Position numbers and translations under genes: made by a program
DNA from: Faecalicatena contorta
GTDB taxonomy: Bacteria > Bacillota > Clostridia > Lachnospirales > Lachnospiraceae
Length of the DNA: 64,000 nucleotides
Assembly: GCF_021531895.1 (NCBI RefSeq)
Contig: NZ_JAFBIX010000011.1
Coordinates: 35,418-99,417 of the forward strand
Reading direction: 5' to 3'
Part shown: positions 25,613 through 33,813 of the stretch, piece after piece
Position numbering within the stretch: position 1 is the first letter of the stretch
Layout of the letters: the number at the start of each line of letters is the position of its first letter
The notes under the pieces: model-generated
Databases searched by the model: none
What the model was told of the DNA's origin: nothing
Seen by the model: the letters and a program-made list of their open reading frames with translations, nothing else

Positions 25613-26557
25613 ATGGTAACAATCCCTGTATTTGTATGTACTGGTTTTTTGGACAGCGGAAAGACGACTCTTGTAAAAGAGACATTGATGGAGCAGGAGT
25701 GGATTGAACCGGGATTAACACTTCTTCTTCTCTGCGAAGAAGGGGAAGAAGAGTATTCGCAGGAATATCTGGATCAGAAAAATATGGTGTTGCTTAAGAT
25801 TGAAGAATTTGAGCAGCTGAATGCCACATTTTTCAAAAATTGTGAAAAGAATTACCATCCGACGCAGGTAGTCATTGAATACAATGGAATGTGGAAGCTA
25901 GAAGATCTGTTAGCTATCAAATATCCAAGAAACTGGGAACTTCAGGGAGTATATTCGACGGTAGATGGTACAACGTTGGATATGTATCTGAAAAACATGA
26001 GAAATATGTTGATGGAACAGTTAATGGAATCAGAATTGATTGTAGTGAATCGTTGTGCAGAGGGAGTGAATCGAGGTGGATTTCGAAGAGCGCTGAAGAT
26101 ACAGAATCCTATGGCCCAACTCATTTTTGAAGGAATGGATGGGAAGATCATTGAACCTACGGAGGAAGATCTGCCTTACGATGTAAAACAAGATAAGATT
26201 GTGATAGATGATATAGATTTTGGAGTATGGTATGTGGATGCTTACGACCACCCGGAATTGTATCTTCACAAAGAAGTAGAGTTTGTTGCGCAGTCATTTC
26301 GACCAAGAGGTATGAAAGACAATATGTTTGTTCCCGTTCGTAAGATAATGACTTGTTGTGCGGCAGACACCAGACTTTACGGATATCCTTGCAGATCAGA
26401 CAAAAAGATTGAGATTCATAAAGGAGAATGGATTCGCGTCAGAGCAAGATTTGAATATGAATCTGTGACTTCTTTTGGAAATAAGCAGCCTGTACTGCAT
26501 TTGATTGAGATGAAACCGGCAGAAAAACCGAAGGAAGAAGTCGTAACTATGGGATAG
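25613..26557 (+). CDS. G3E GTPase-like protein with a YcgQ/DUF1980-like C-terminal domain
   Basis: 314-aa protein. Residues ~1-200 form a CobW-like G domain with CTGFLDSGKTT (Walker A) and VVNRC, but the CxCC metal motif of its neighbour is missing. Residues ~220-300 contain PVRKIMTCCAADTRLYGYPC followed by GEWIRVRARFE. This matches the RF-hMTCCAAD-xxxxG...W-hxV pattern at the end of YcgQ/TIGR03943 proteins. YcgQ normally works with the permease YcgR in Zur-regulated loci near CobW genes (established for Bacillus). No permease lies here. It appears to be a fusion of two partner families; this is from pattern matching only. Confidence 0.75.
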   Translation: MVTIPVFVCTGFLDSGKTTLVKETLMEQEWIEPGLTLLLLCEEGEEEYSQEYLDQKNMVLLKIEEFEQLNATFFKNCEKNYHPTQVVIEYNGMWKLEDLLAIKYPRNWELQGVYSTVDGTTLDMYLKNMRNMLMEQLMESELIVVNRCAEGVNRGGFRRALKIQNPMAQLIFEGMDGKIIEPTEEDLPYDVKQDKIVIDDIDFGVWYVDAYDHPELYLHKEVEFVAQSFRPRGMKDNMFVPVRKIMTCCAADTRLYGYPCRSDKKIEIHKGEWIRVRARFEYESVTSFGNKQPVLHLIEMKPAEKPKEEVVTMG

Positions 26558-26581
26558 GGGAGTTCGCCCCTATCCCCTTTC
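26551..26581. terminator. Terminator after the second G3E gene
   Basis: Perfect 10-bp stem GGGATAGGGG (26551-26560) / CCCCTATCCC (26567-26576), loop AGTTCG, then CTTTCTT. The stop codon TAG is inside the left arm. Confidence 0.8.
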
Positions 26582-26597
26582 TTGTCTCAAAACTTAT

Positions 26598-27986
26598 TTA
26601 TGAAATGAAACCGAAGCAGTTCAGGATAACGATTAGAGTAAGTACCGGAACTACTACGGTCATAATTACTTTGTCATAAGTAGATAATTTCCCGTCTCGT
26701 CCATTCTTGGTCAGCTCTTTTTCGTATTCCTTATATCCCCATACTTTGCAACAATAGAAAGCGGTCAACAGGCAGCCGAGAGGCAGAAGGACGTAGCCTG
26801 AGAAGCAGTCAATCCAGTCGTAGACGTTGTAGTATACCACGCCGGTATTGAATGCCCACCAGGGAAGTCGAATGTTGCTTAGCAATCCGTATCCTTGACT
26901 CAGGGAACATAAGATTCCACCGATGAAAATGATTACGGCACAGATTACGGTAGATCTTCTGTGATTGATATGACATTTCTCTTCGATACATTTTACCGGA
27001 ATCTCCAGGATCGTGAAATAAGTAGATAAAACGGCAAATATAATTGCGGTAAAGAAAAAGAATCCAATGATATTACCGCCTGGAAACTGACTGAATATCT
27101 CTGTCATGGCAAGGAATATTAGAGAAGGACCTGCAGCCATCTCTGAACCGGCACCTACAACCGTTGGAATAATTACAAATCCGGCAGTCAAAGCTACGGT
27201 AGTATCGCAGATGGTTACCATCATAGAGTCTTTACGGATATTGGCAGTGTCATTGACATTGGCGCCTAAAGTTACAAAAATAGACCATCCGATACCGACA
27301 GAGAACATAACCTGCATGCAGGCATCTGAAAATGTCTTCCAGGTAAATTTAGAAAAATCAGGAACCAGATAGAATTTCAGACCATCAATTGCTCCCTCGA
27401 AAGAAAAGAGTGCCCAAATACCACATACGATTAGAAGTACGAACAGTAAAGGCATGATGACTTTGGTGACTTTCTCCACAAGTTCTGTAATGCCGCCAGC
27501 CAGAAGAAGTACAGTAATTGCCATTAGAATCCCTGCGTAGATCAAAGGTTCAATTGGTTTGGAAATAAAGTTCATATAATAGGCCTCTTTGTCTGCGCCG
27601 AAATTGCCGCCCAATAAGTAGGTTACTGCATATTTTAATACATAACCGCTGACGATGATATAGTACATATCAATCATAACAGTACAGACAATATTGATGA
27701 CCCCTGCGAATTTCCATTTCCTATTAATGACGCCGTAGGCATCAATACCGTTTGTCCTTGCATATCGCCCAATTGCTGTCTCCATCTCAACAACAGGGTG
27801 CCCAAGAACAATGCAGAGGATGATGTATACAAATACGAATGCGCCTCCGCCGCCACCGTAAGCAAGATAAGGAAATTTCCAAATGTTCCCCAGACCAATG
27901 GCAGCACCGGCAGCTACCATAATATAGCCGAATCGGGAACCAAAATTTGAAGTAGTTTTGTTTGCTTGGTGATTACTCATGAACAT
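26598..27986 (-). CDS. Neurotransmitter:sodium symporter (NSS/SNF) family transporter, copy 1
   Basis: 462-aa Na+-coupled amino-acid transporter of the LeuT fold. The first helix has the unwound substrate/Na+ site AAIGLGNIWKFPYLA; about eleven to twelve hydrophobic segments follow, with the family-typical SVGIGWSIFVTLG. It closely resembles the next upstream gene, with long identical runs. It has its own promoter (28064-28092) and a terminator-like hairpin between promoter and start, so it is not simply read through from copy 2. Ribosome site AGGAGGGAT. The substrate cannot be predicted from sequence; bacterial members carry hydrophobic or aromatic amino acids. Confidence 0.93.
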   Translation of the reverse strand: MFMSNHQANKTTSNFGSRFGYIMVAAGAAIGLGNIWKFPYLAYGGGGGAFVFVYIILCIVLGHPVVEMETAIGRYARTNGIDAYGVINRKWKFAGVINIVCTVMIDMYYIIVSGYVLKYAVTYLLGGNFGADKEAYYMNFISKPIEPLIYAGILMAITVLLLAGGITELVEKVTKVIMPLLFVLLIVCGIWALFSFEGAIDGLKFYLVPDFSKFTWKTFSDACMQVMFSVGIGWSIFVTLGANVNDTANIRKDSMMVTICDTTVALTAGFVIIPTVVGAGSEMAAGPSLIFLAMTEIFSQFPGGNIIGFFFFTAIIFAVLSTYFTILEIPVKCIEEKCHINHRRSTVICAVIIFIGGILCSLSQGYGLLSNIRLPWWAFNTGVVYYNVYDWIDCFSGYVLLPLGCLLTAFYCCKVWGYKEYEKELTKNGRDGKLSTYDKVIMTVVVPVLTLIVILNCFGFIS

Positions 27987-27995
27987 CCCTCCTAA

Positions 27996-28034
27996 ATAAA
28001 AAGGCTGCTCCCGCGTTTGGGGGAGAGCAGCCTT
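27996..28034 (-). terminator. Terminator/attenuator in the leader of transporter copy 1
   Basis: On the minus strand AAGGCTGCTC (28034-28025) pairs with GAGCAGCCTT (28010-28001), then TTTTT. It lies downstream of the predicted promoter at 28064-28092 and 15 bp before the start region, so it would stop the gene's own transcript unless relieved. Confidence 0.75.
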
Positions 28035-28063
28035 AAAAGATAATAAAATTACTCTTCTATATT

Positions 28064-28092
28064 ATTATATTCTCTGCCTTTTAGCTGGTCAA
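28064..28092 (-). promoter_or_regulatory. Promoter of transporter copy 1
   Basis: On the minus strand TTGACC (28092-28087), 17-bp spacer, TATAAT (28069-28064). Confidence 0.7.
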
Positions 28093-28103
28093 AGAATTGG
28101 AAA

Positions 28104-28127
28104 GATGCTTAACACTATTTTAGCATC
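28104..28127 (-). terminator. Short hairpin after transporter copy 2
   Basis: On the minus strand GATGCT (28127-28122) pairs with AGCATC (28109-28104), followed by TTT, just past the stop of copy 2. A weak terminator at best. Confidence 0.4.
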
Positions 28128-28136
28128 AAACGAACA

Positions 28137-29516
28137 TTATTTGATGAATCCGAAACAGTTCAGAATAACGATCAATGTAAGAATCGGAACCGCAACTGTC
28201 ATAACTACTTTATCGTACATACTTAACTTTCCGTCACGTCCATCTTTGGTCAATTCTTTCTCGTATTCCTTATATCCCCATACTTTACAACAGTAGAATG
28301 CGGTCAGGAGACATCCTAATGGAAGAAGTACATAACCGGAGAAACAATCAATCCAGTCATAGATATTATAATATACAACACCTGAACCATATGCCCACCA
28401 TGGGAGCTTCACACCGCTGAGCAGACCAGCACCCTGACTCAGAGAACAGAAGATACCACCGATGAAAATTAAAATTGCAGTAATCCAGGTTGCTTTTCTG
28501 TGATTGATATGGAACTTCTCTTCGATACATTTTACCGGAATTTCCAGGATTGTAAAGTATGTGGAAAGAACGGCGAATATCAATGCGGTAAAGAAGAAGA
28601 ATCCAAGGATATTACCGCCAGGTAAAGTGGAGAAGATCTCTGTCATAGCAAGGAATACAAGAGATGGACCTGCAGCCATCTCAGAACCTGCACCTACAAC
28701 GGAAGGAATGATTACAAAACCTGCAGTCAATGCAACTGCTGTATCACAGATGGTTACCATCATAGAGTCTTTCCGGATATTAGCACTGTCTTTTACACTG
28801 GCACCAAGTGTTACGAAGATCGCCCATCCGATACCAACGGAGAACATTACCTGCATACAGGCATCAGCAAAGGTCTTCCAGGTAAATTTGGAAAAATCAG
28901 GAATTAAGTAAAACTTCAGACCATCAATTGCACCGTCAAATGCAAATAAAGCCCAGAATCCACAGATAAGAAGTAATACAAACAGCAAAGGCATGATTAC
29001 TTTTGTAACTTTTTCAACCAGTTCTGTAATACCTTTGGATAATAAAAGTACGATAATGATCATTAATATTCCTGCATAAATCAATGGCTCAATCGGGTCA
29101 GAGATAAAGTTCATGTAATATGCAGTCTTATCAGTACCAAAATGTCCACCTGTAAGGTAAGTAACAGCATATTTTAATACATAACCGCTGACGATGATAT
29201 AGTACATATCAATCAAAAAGGTACAAAGTACATTGACAAATCCGACAAATTTATACTTTGGATTTACAACTCCGTAAGCGTCAATTGCGTTTGTCTTTGC
29301 GTAACGTCCGATTGCCGTCTCCATCTCAACAACAGGATGACCGAGTACGATACAAAGGATGATGTACACAACAATAAATGCGCCACCGCCACCGCCGTAG
29401 GCAAGATAAGGGAATTTCCAAATGTTTCCAAGTCCGATAGCAGCACCTGCCGCCACCATGATGTAGCCAAATCGGGAACCAAAATTGGCTGAAGGTTTTT
29501 TCTCGTTGCTACTCAT
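28137..29516 (-). CDS. Neurotransmitter:sodium symporter (NSS/SNF) family transporter, copy 2
   Basis: 459-aa LeuT-fold Na+:amino-acid symporter, a close tandem paralogue of copy 1. It carries the same AAIGLGNIWKFPYLA helix-1 site, SVGIGWAIFVTLG, and an almost identical C terminus (GYKEYEKELTKDGRDGKLS). Differences lie mainly in loops and in the segments after DKTAYYMNF and GAGLLS. It is preceded by its own consensus promoter and its own leader terminator. Probably the parent or twin of a recent duplication, with the regulatory region duplicated in design although not in sequence. Confidence 0.93.
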   Translation of the reverse strand: MSSNEKKPSANFGSRFGYIMVAAGAAIGLGNIWKFPYLAYGGGGGAFIVVYIILCIVLGHPVVEMETAIGRYAKTNAIDAYGVVNPKYKFVGFVNVLCTFLIDMYYIIVSGYVLKYAVTYLTGGHFGTDKTAYYMNFISDPIEPLIYAGILMIIIVLLLSKGITELVEKVTKVIMPLLFVLLLICGFWALFAFDGAIDGLKFYLIPDFSKFTWKTFADACMQVMFSVGIGWAIFVTLGASVKDSANIRKDSMMVTICDTAVALTAGFVIIPSVVGAGSEMAAGPSLVFLAMTEIFSTLPGGNILGFFFFTALIFAVLSTYFTILEIPVKCIEEKFHINHRKATWITAILIFIGGIFCSLSQGAGLLSGVKLPWWAYGSGVVYYNIYDWIDCFSGYVLLPLGCLLTAFYCCKVWGYKEYEKELTKDGRDGKLSMYDKVVMTVAVPILTLIVILNCFGFIK

Positions 29517-29554
29517 AATAACACTCCATTCTCTTCATTATTTGAGATATGAAA

Positions 29555-29593
29555 TAAAAAAGGATGCTCTCACAAAGTTTATGAGAGCATCCT
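29555..29593 (-). terminator. Terminator/attenuator in the leader of transporter copy 2
   Basis: On the minus strand AGGATGCTCTC (29593-29583) pairs with GAGAGCATCCT (29571-29561), followed by TTTTTT. No minus-strand gene exists upstream for it to terminate, and the consensus promoter lies just upstream of it, so it is inside this gene's own leader. Confidence 0.8.
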
Positions 29594-29616
29594 CGCCTAA
29601 TTCAATCCTCTTCTTT

Positions 29617-29645
29617 AGTATACTCGAAACTTCCTGTCTTGTCAA
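29617..29645 (-). promoter_or_regulatory. Consensus promoter of transporter copy 2
   Basis: On the minus strand a perfect TTGACA (29645-29640), 17-bp spacer and TATACT (29622-29617). The predicted start of transcription is ~10-15 nt before the terminator stem. Confidence 0.8.
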
Positions 29646-29773
29646 GAAATTGTCAGACAATCTATAAGAAAGCCTTATAAAACATATTCGAATTGTCTAT
29701 AATAAAGCTGATATAAAAACAGATTATACTCGGTTTGTATCAAAAAAGGAACAAAAATAACCATAAGAATCAC

Positions 29774-29802
29774 TAGACTTTTAAATACTTAGGGACTATA
29801 AT
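29774..29802 (+). promoter_or_regulatory. Promoter of nifJ
   Basis: TAGACT (29774-29779), 17-bp spacer, TATAAT (29797-29802), about 57 bp before the start codon. The rest of the divergent gap 29646-29773 shows nothing clear. Confidence 0.6.
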
Positions 29803-29859
29803 TATAATACACGTCAAATTGTAAAATTTGTATCACTTTTTTAAGGAGGAACAGCAAAA

Positions 29860-32800
29860 ATGGCAAGAAAAATGAAGACCATGGATGGTAACCAGGCAGC
29901 AGCTCATGCGTCATATGCTTATACTGAGGTTGCAGCTATTTACCCAATTACCCCATCATCTGTTATGCCTGAACACGTAGATGAGTGGGCTACCGAAGGT
30001 AGAAAGAACATATTTGGACAGACTGTCCAGGTAACAGAGATGCAGTCAGAAGCAGGTGCAGCCGGAGCAGTACACGGTTCATTAGCAGCTGGAGCTTTAA
30101 CAACAACATTTACAGCATCCCAGGGATTATTGTTAATGATTCCTAACTTATATAAAGTAGCAGGTGAACAGCTTCCAGGAGTATTTAACGTATCCGCTCG
30201 TGCCCTTGCAAGTCACGCATTGTCAATCTTCGGAGATCACTCTGATGTATATGCATGTCGTCAGACTGGTGCAGCAATGCTCTGTGAGTCAAGTGTACAG
30301 GAAGTTATGGATTTGACACCTGTTGCACACTGTGCAGCATTAAAGGGAAAACTTCCATTTATCAACTTCTTTGATGGATTCCGTACATCTCACGAGATTC
30401 AGAAGATTGAGACATGGGATTATGAAGATCTGAAAGATCTGGTAGATATGGATGCTATTGATGAATTCAGAAATCACGCCCTGAATCCAAATCACCCATG
30501 CCAGAGAGGTTCTGCTCAGAACCCGGATATTTTCTTCCAGGCAAGAGAAGCATGTAATCCATATTACGATGCTATGCCAGCTATCGTTCAGGAGTATATG
30601 GACAAAGTTAATGCTAAGATTGGTACAGATTACAAACTGTTCAACTACTATGGAGCAGCAGATGCTGAGAAAGTTATCGTTGCTATGGGTTCTGTTTGTG
30701 ACACAATCGAAGAGACGATCGATTACCTGACAGCAGCAGGAGAAAAAGTTGGTGTTGTTAAGGTTCGTCTTTACAGACCATTCTGCGCACAGGCATTGAT
30801 CGATGTGATTCCGGATACAGTGAAGTATATTAATGTACTTGACAGAACAAAAGAGCCAGGAGCTCAGGGCGAGCCATTATACCTGGATGTTGTTTCTGCA
30901 CTGAAGGGATCTAAGTTCGACGCTGTTCCGATTAACTGCGGACGTTACGGATTAGGTTCTAAAGATACAACACCTGCACAGATCGTTGCAGTATTTAATA
31001 ATACAGACAAGGCTAGATTTACAATTGGTATCGAAGATGATGTGACGAATCTTTCATTGGAAGTTGGTGCACCACTTGTTACAACACCAGAAGGAACAAT
31101 CAACTGTAAGTTCTGGGGTCTTGGAGCAGACGGTACTGTTGGTGCTAACAAGAACTCTATCAAGATTATCGGTGACAATACAGATATGTATGCACAGGCT
31201 TATTTTGATTATGACTCTAAGAAGTCTGGCGGTGTTACAATGTCTCATCTGCGTTTCGGTAAGAAGCCAATCAAATCTACTTACCTGATTCACAAAGCAA
31301 ACTTTGTAGCATGTCACAATCCATCTTATGTAAATAAATACAACATGGTTCAGGAATTAGTTGACGGTGGAACATTCCTTCTGAACTGCCCATGGGATAT
31401 AGAAGGTCTGGAGAAACATCTGCCAGGACAGGTGAAAGCATTTATCGCTGACCACAACATCAAGTTCTACACCATCGATGGTATTAAGATTGGTAAAGAG
31501 ATCGGACTTGGCGGACGTATCAATACCGTTCTTCAGTCTGCATTCTTCAAACTGGCAGCTATCATTCCAGAAGAAGAAGCTATCGATCTGATGAAGAAAG
31601 CAGCTAAGGCTACTTACGGAAGAAAAGGTGATAAGATCGTACAGATGAACTACGATGCTATTGATGCTGGTGCTAAGCAGGTAGTTGAAGTAGAAGTTCC
31701 AGAGTCTTGGAAGTCTTGTGCAGATGAAGGATTATTTGCACCAGAAGTTAAAGGCGGAAAAGATGATGTTGTTGCATTCGTTAAGAATATTCAGGCAAAA
31801 GTTAACGCACAGGAAGGTAACACACTTCCAGTATCTGCATTCAATGATTATGTAGACGGTTCTACACCATCTGGTACTGCAGCATACGAGAAACGTGGTA
31901 TTGCAGTAGATATTCCGGTATGGAAATCTGAAAATTGTATCCAGTGTAACCGTTGTGCATATGTTTGTCCTCACGCAGTTATCCGTCCGGTTGCTCTTAC
32001 AGAGGATGAACTTGCAAAAGCTCCAGAAGGAACACAGGCAATCGATATGATTGGTATGCCAGGTATGAAGTTCACTATGACTGTATCAGCTCTTGACTGT
32101 ACAGGATGTGGTTCATGTGCTAACGTATGTCCAGGTAAGAAGGGTGAGAAAGCTCTTGTTATGGAGAATCTGGAAGCAAATGCAGCATCTCAGGATGTAT
32201 TTGATTTCGGTAGAGAGATTCCAGTTAAACCAGAAGTTGTTGCTAAGTTTAAACCAGAGACTGTTAAGGGAAGCCAGTTCAAACAGCCACTCTTAGAGTT
32301 CTCAGGCGCTTGTGCAGGTTGTGGTGAGACACCTTACGCTAAGTTGATCACACAGTTATTCGGTGACAGAATGTACATTGCTAATGCAACAGGATGTTCT
32401 TCTATCTGGGGTAACTCTTCACCATCTACACCATATACAGTAAACGGAAAAGGACAGGGACCTGCATGGGCTAACTCCTTATTCGAAGACAATGCTGAGT
32501 TTGGTTATGGTATGTTACTTGCTCAGAAAGCAATCAGAAAGAGACTGAAAGAAGAAGTTGAGACTGTTGCAGCATCTGATGCAGCTTCTGCAGAAGTAAA
32601 AGCAGCTTGCCAGGAATATCTGGATACATTTAACTGTGGTGTATCTAACGGAGATGCTACAGATAAATTAGTTGCAGCATTAGACGGATGTGATTGCGAG
32701 ACATGCAAAGACATCGTTAAGAATAAAGACTTCCTTGCTAAGAAATCCCAGTGGATCTTCGGTGGTGACGGATGGGCTTACGATATCGGATTCGGTGGTG

Positions 32801-33399
32801 TTGACCACGTATTAGCAAGTGGTGAAGACATCAACATCATGGTATTTGATACAGAGGTTTACTCTAACACAGGTGGACAGTCTTCTAAGGCTACTAAGAC
32901 AGGTGCAACAGCACAGTTCGCAGCAGGCGGAAAAGAGACTAAGAAGAAAGACCTCGCTGGTATCGCTATGAGTTATGGTTATGTATACGTAGCACAGATC
33001 GCTATGGGCGCAGACTTCAACCAGACTGTAAAAGCAATTGCAGAGGCAGAGGCTTATCCAGGACCATCACTGATCATCGCTTACGCTCCATGTATCAACC
33101 ATGGTATCAAGAAAGGTATGAGCAAAGCTCAGACTGAGGAAGCATTAGCAGTAGAATGTGGATACTGGAACAACTTCAGATTCAATCCTGCAGCAGAAGG
33201 CGGCAAGTTCACACTTGACAGCAAAGAGCCTAAGCAGGAAGATTACCAGGCATTCCTTGACGGAGAAGTTCGTTACAATGCACTGAAGAGAGCAAATCCA
33301 GCAAAAGCTGAGAAGTTATTCGCTAGAAACGAAGCTGAGGCTATGGAAAGATATGCATATCTGAAGAAACTGGTTACTCTGTACGGAACAGAAGAATAA
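29860..33399 (+). CDS. nifJ: Pyruvate:ferredoxin (flavodoxin) oxidoreductase
   Basis: Single-chain PFOR of 1179 aa. It converts pyruvate and CoA to acetyl-CoA and CO2 with reduced ferredoxin, the central step of clostridial fermentation. Domains in order: pyrimidine-binding domain I (TDGNQAAAHASYAYTEVAAI-type start, GITPSS-like PITPSSVMPE), domain II, the CoA domain, two [4Fe-4S] motifs near residue 693 (CIQCNRCAYVCPH) and 746 (CTGCGSCANVCPG), and the TPP domain from CAGCGETPYAKL near 817 with GDGWAYDIGFGG. AAGGAGGAAC precedes the ATG. Codons favour forms such as AAC, TTC and CGT more than in neighbours, as in highly expressed genes. Monocistronic, with a terminator. Confidence 0.98.
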   Translation: MARKMKTMDGNQAAAHASYAYTEVAAIYPITPSSVMPEHVDEWATEGRKNIFGQTVQVTEMQSEAGAAGAVHGSLAAGALTTTFTASQGLLLMIPNLYKVAGEQLPGVFNVSARALASHALSIFGDHSDVYACRQTGAAMLCESSVQEVMDLTPVAHCAALKGKLPFINFFDGFRTSHEIQKIETWDYEDLKDLVDMDAIDEFRNHALNPNHPCQRGSAQNPDIFFQAREACNPYYDAMPAIVQEYMDKVNAKIGTDYKLFNYYGAADAEKVIVAMGSVCDTIEETIDYLTAAGEKVGVVKVRLYRPFCAQALIDVIPDTVKYINVLDRTKEPGAQGEPLYLDVVSALKGSKFDAVPINCGRYGLGSKDTTPAQIVAVFNNTDKARFTIGIEDDVTNLSLEVGAPLVTTPEGTINCKFWGLGADGTVGANKNSIKIIGDNTDMYAQAYFDYDSKKSGGVTMSHLRFGKKPIKSTYLIHKANFVACHNPSYVNKYNMVQELVDGGTFLLNCPWDIEGLEKHLPGQVKAFIADHNIKFYTIDGIKIGKEIGLGGRINTVLQSAFFKLAAIIPEEEAIDLMKKAAKATYGRKGDKIVQMNYDAIDAGAKQVVEVEVPESWKSCADEGLFAPEVKGGKDDVVAFVKNIQAKVNAQEGNTLPVSAFNDYVDGSTPSGTAAYEKRGIAVDIPVWKSENCIQCNRCAYVCPHAVIRPVALTEDELAKAPEGTQAIDMIGMPGMKFTMTVSALDCTGCGSCANVCPGKKGEKALVMENLEANAASQDVFDFGREIPVKPEVVAKFKPETVKGSQFKQPLLEFSGACAGCGETPYAKLITQLFGDRMYIANATGCSSIWGNSSPSTPYTVNGKGQGPAWANSLFEDNAEFGYGMLLAQKAIRKRLKEEVETVAASDAASAEVKAACQEYLDTFNCGVSNGDATDKLVAALDGCDCETCKDIVKNKDFLAKKSQWIFGGDGWAYDIGFGGVDHVLASGEDINIMVFDTEVYSNTGGQSSKATKTGATAQFAAGGKETKKKDLAGIAMSYGYVYVAQIAMGADFNQTVKAIAEAEAYPGPSLIIAYAPCINHGIKKGMSKAQTEEALAVECGYWNNFRFNPAAEGGKFTLDSKEPKQEDYQAFLDGEVRYNALKRANPAKAEKLFARNEAEAMERYAYLKKLVTLYGTEE

Positions 33400-33421
33400 G
33401 ATTCAGTTGTAAGGTAATACG

Positions 33422-33449
33422 GGCGGTCGCGAAAGCGGCCGCCTTATTT
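33422..33449 (+). terminator. Intrinsic terminator after nifJ
   Basis: GGCGGTCGC (33422-33430) / GCGGCCGCC (33435-33443) with a GAAA tetraloop and one G-U pair, followed by TTATTTA. Confidence 0.8.
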
Positions 33450-33495
33450 ATGATCACAGATCTATGCAAATCATTGCTAAATTATATATCATTGG

Positions 33496-33524
33496 TTGAC
33501 TTTTCCTTATAAAAATGATACAAC
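33496..33524 (+). promoter_or_regulatory. Probable promoter of the lysine-riboswitch transcript
   Basis: TTGACT (33496-33501), 17-bp spacer, TACAAC (33519-33524), just upstream of the aptamer. The -10 is weak. Confidence 0.4.
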
Positions 33525-33539
33525 TTTGTTATATGAATA

Positions 33540-33709
33540 ATGAGACTTGATAGAGGCGCAGATTTCATAAGTACTTTGTGGCAATAGTCTGGGAGGACTG
33601 CCGATTAGAAAAGGGGGATCTGCCGAAGAAATTCTATTCTCCCAATAGGATTTCTGGGCTGCAGTCAGAACATGCTGCAGACTGTCACAACAGTGGAGCG
33701 CTATCATGG
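33540..33709 (+). ncRNA. Lysine riboswitch (L-box)
   Basis: The conserved blocks of the lysine aptamer occur in order: GATAGAGGCGC (33549-33559), AAGTA, GGGGGATCTGCCGAAG (33613-33628), CTGGGCTGCAGTC, and ACTGTCAC (33681-33688). P1 can close as GATAG (33549-33553) with CTATC (33701-33705). The same CTATC lies in AGCGCTATCATGG (33697-33709), which can instead pair with CCATGAGCGC (33738-33747) as antiterminator. Lysine binding should therefore free the terminator at 33738 and switch the gene off. Confidence 0.9.
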
Positions 33710-33737
33710 ATGTATGACACAGTATTGATCTGTTATG

Positions 33738-33782
33738 CCATGAGCGCGCCCGGTAAGCGTTGTTCATGGTATTTTTATTTTC
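33738..33782 (+). terminator. Lysine-riboswitch-controlled terminator
   Basis: CCATGA (33738-33743) pairs with TTCATGG (33763-33769), with GCGC/GCGT inside, followed by TATTTTTATTTT. Its left arm is shared with the antiterminator. Confidence 0.75.
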
Positions 33783-33813
33783 AATATATAAGCAAAAGAG
33801 AGGAATTTTAGCA

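Noticed and set aside
29485..29667. 60-aa plus-strand frame in the leader of transporter copy 2
   Set aside because: It overlaps the promoter and terminator hairpin of the minus-strand gene and has no ribosome site.
33578..33811. 77-aa open frame before the NhaC-family gene
   Set aside because: It lies in the lysine riboswitch and terminator and has no ribosome site.
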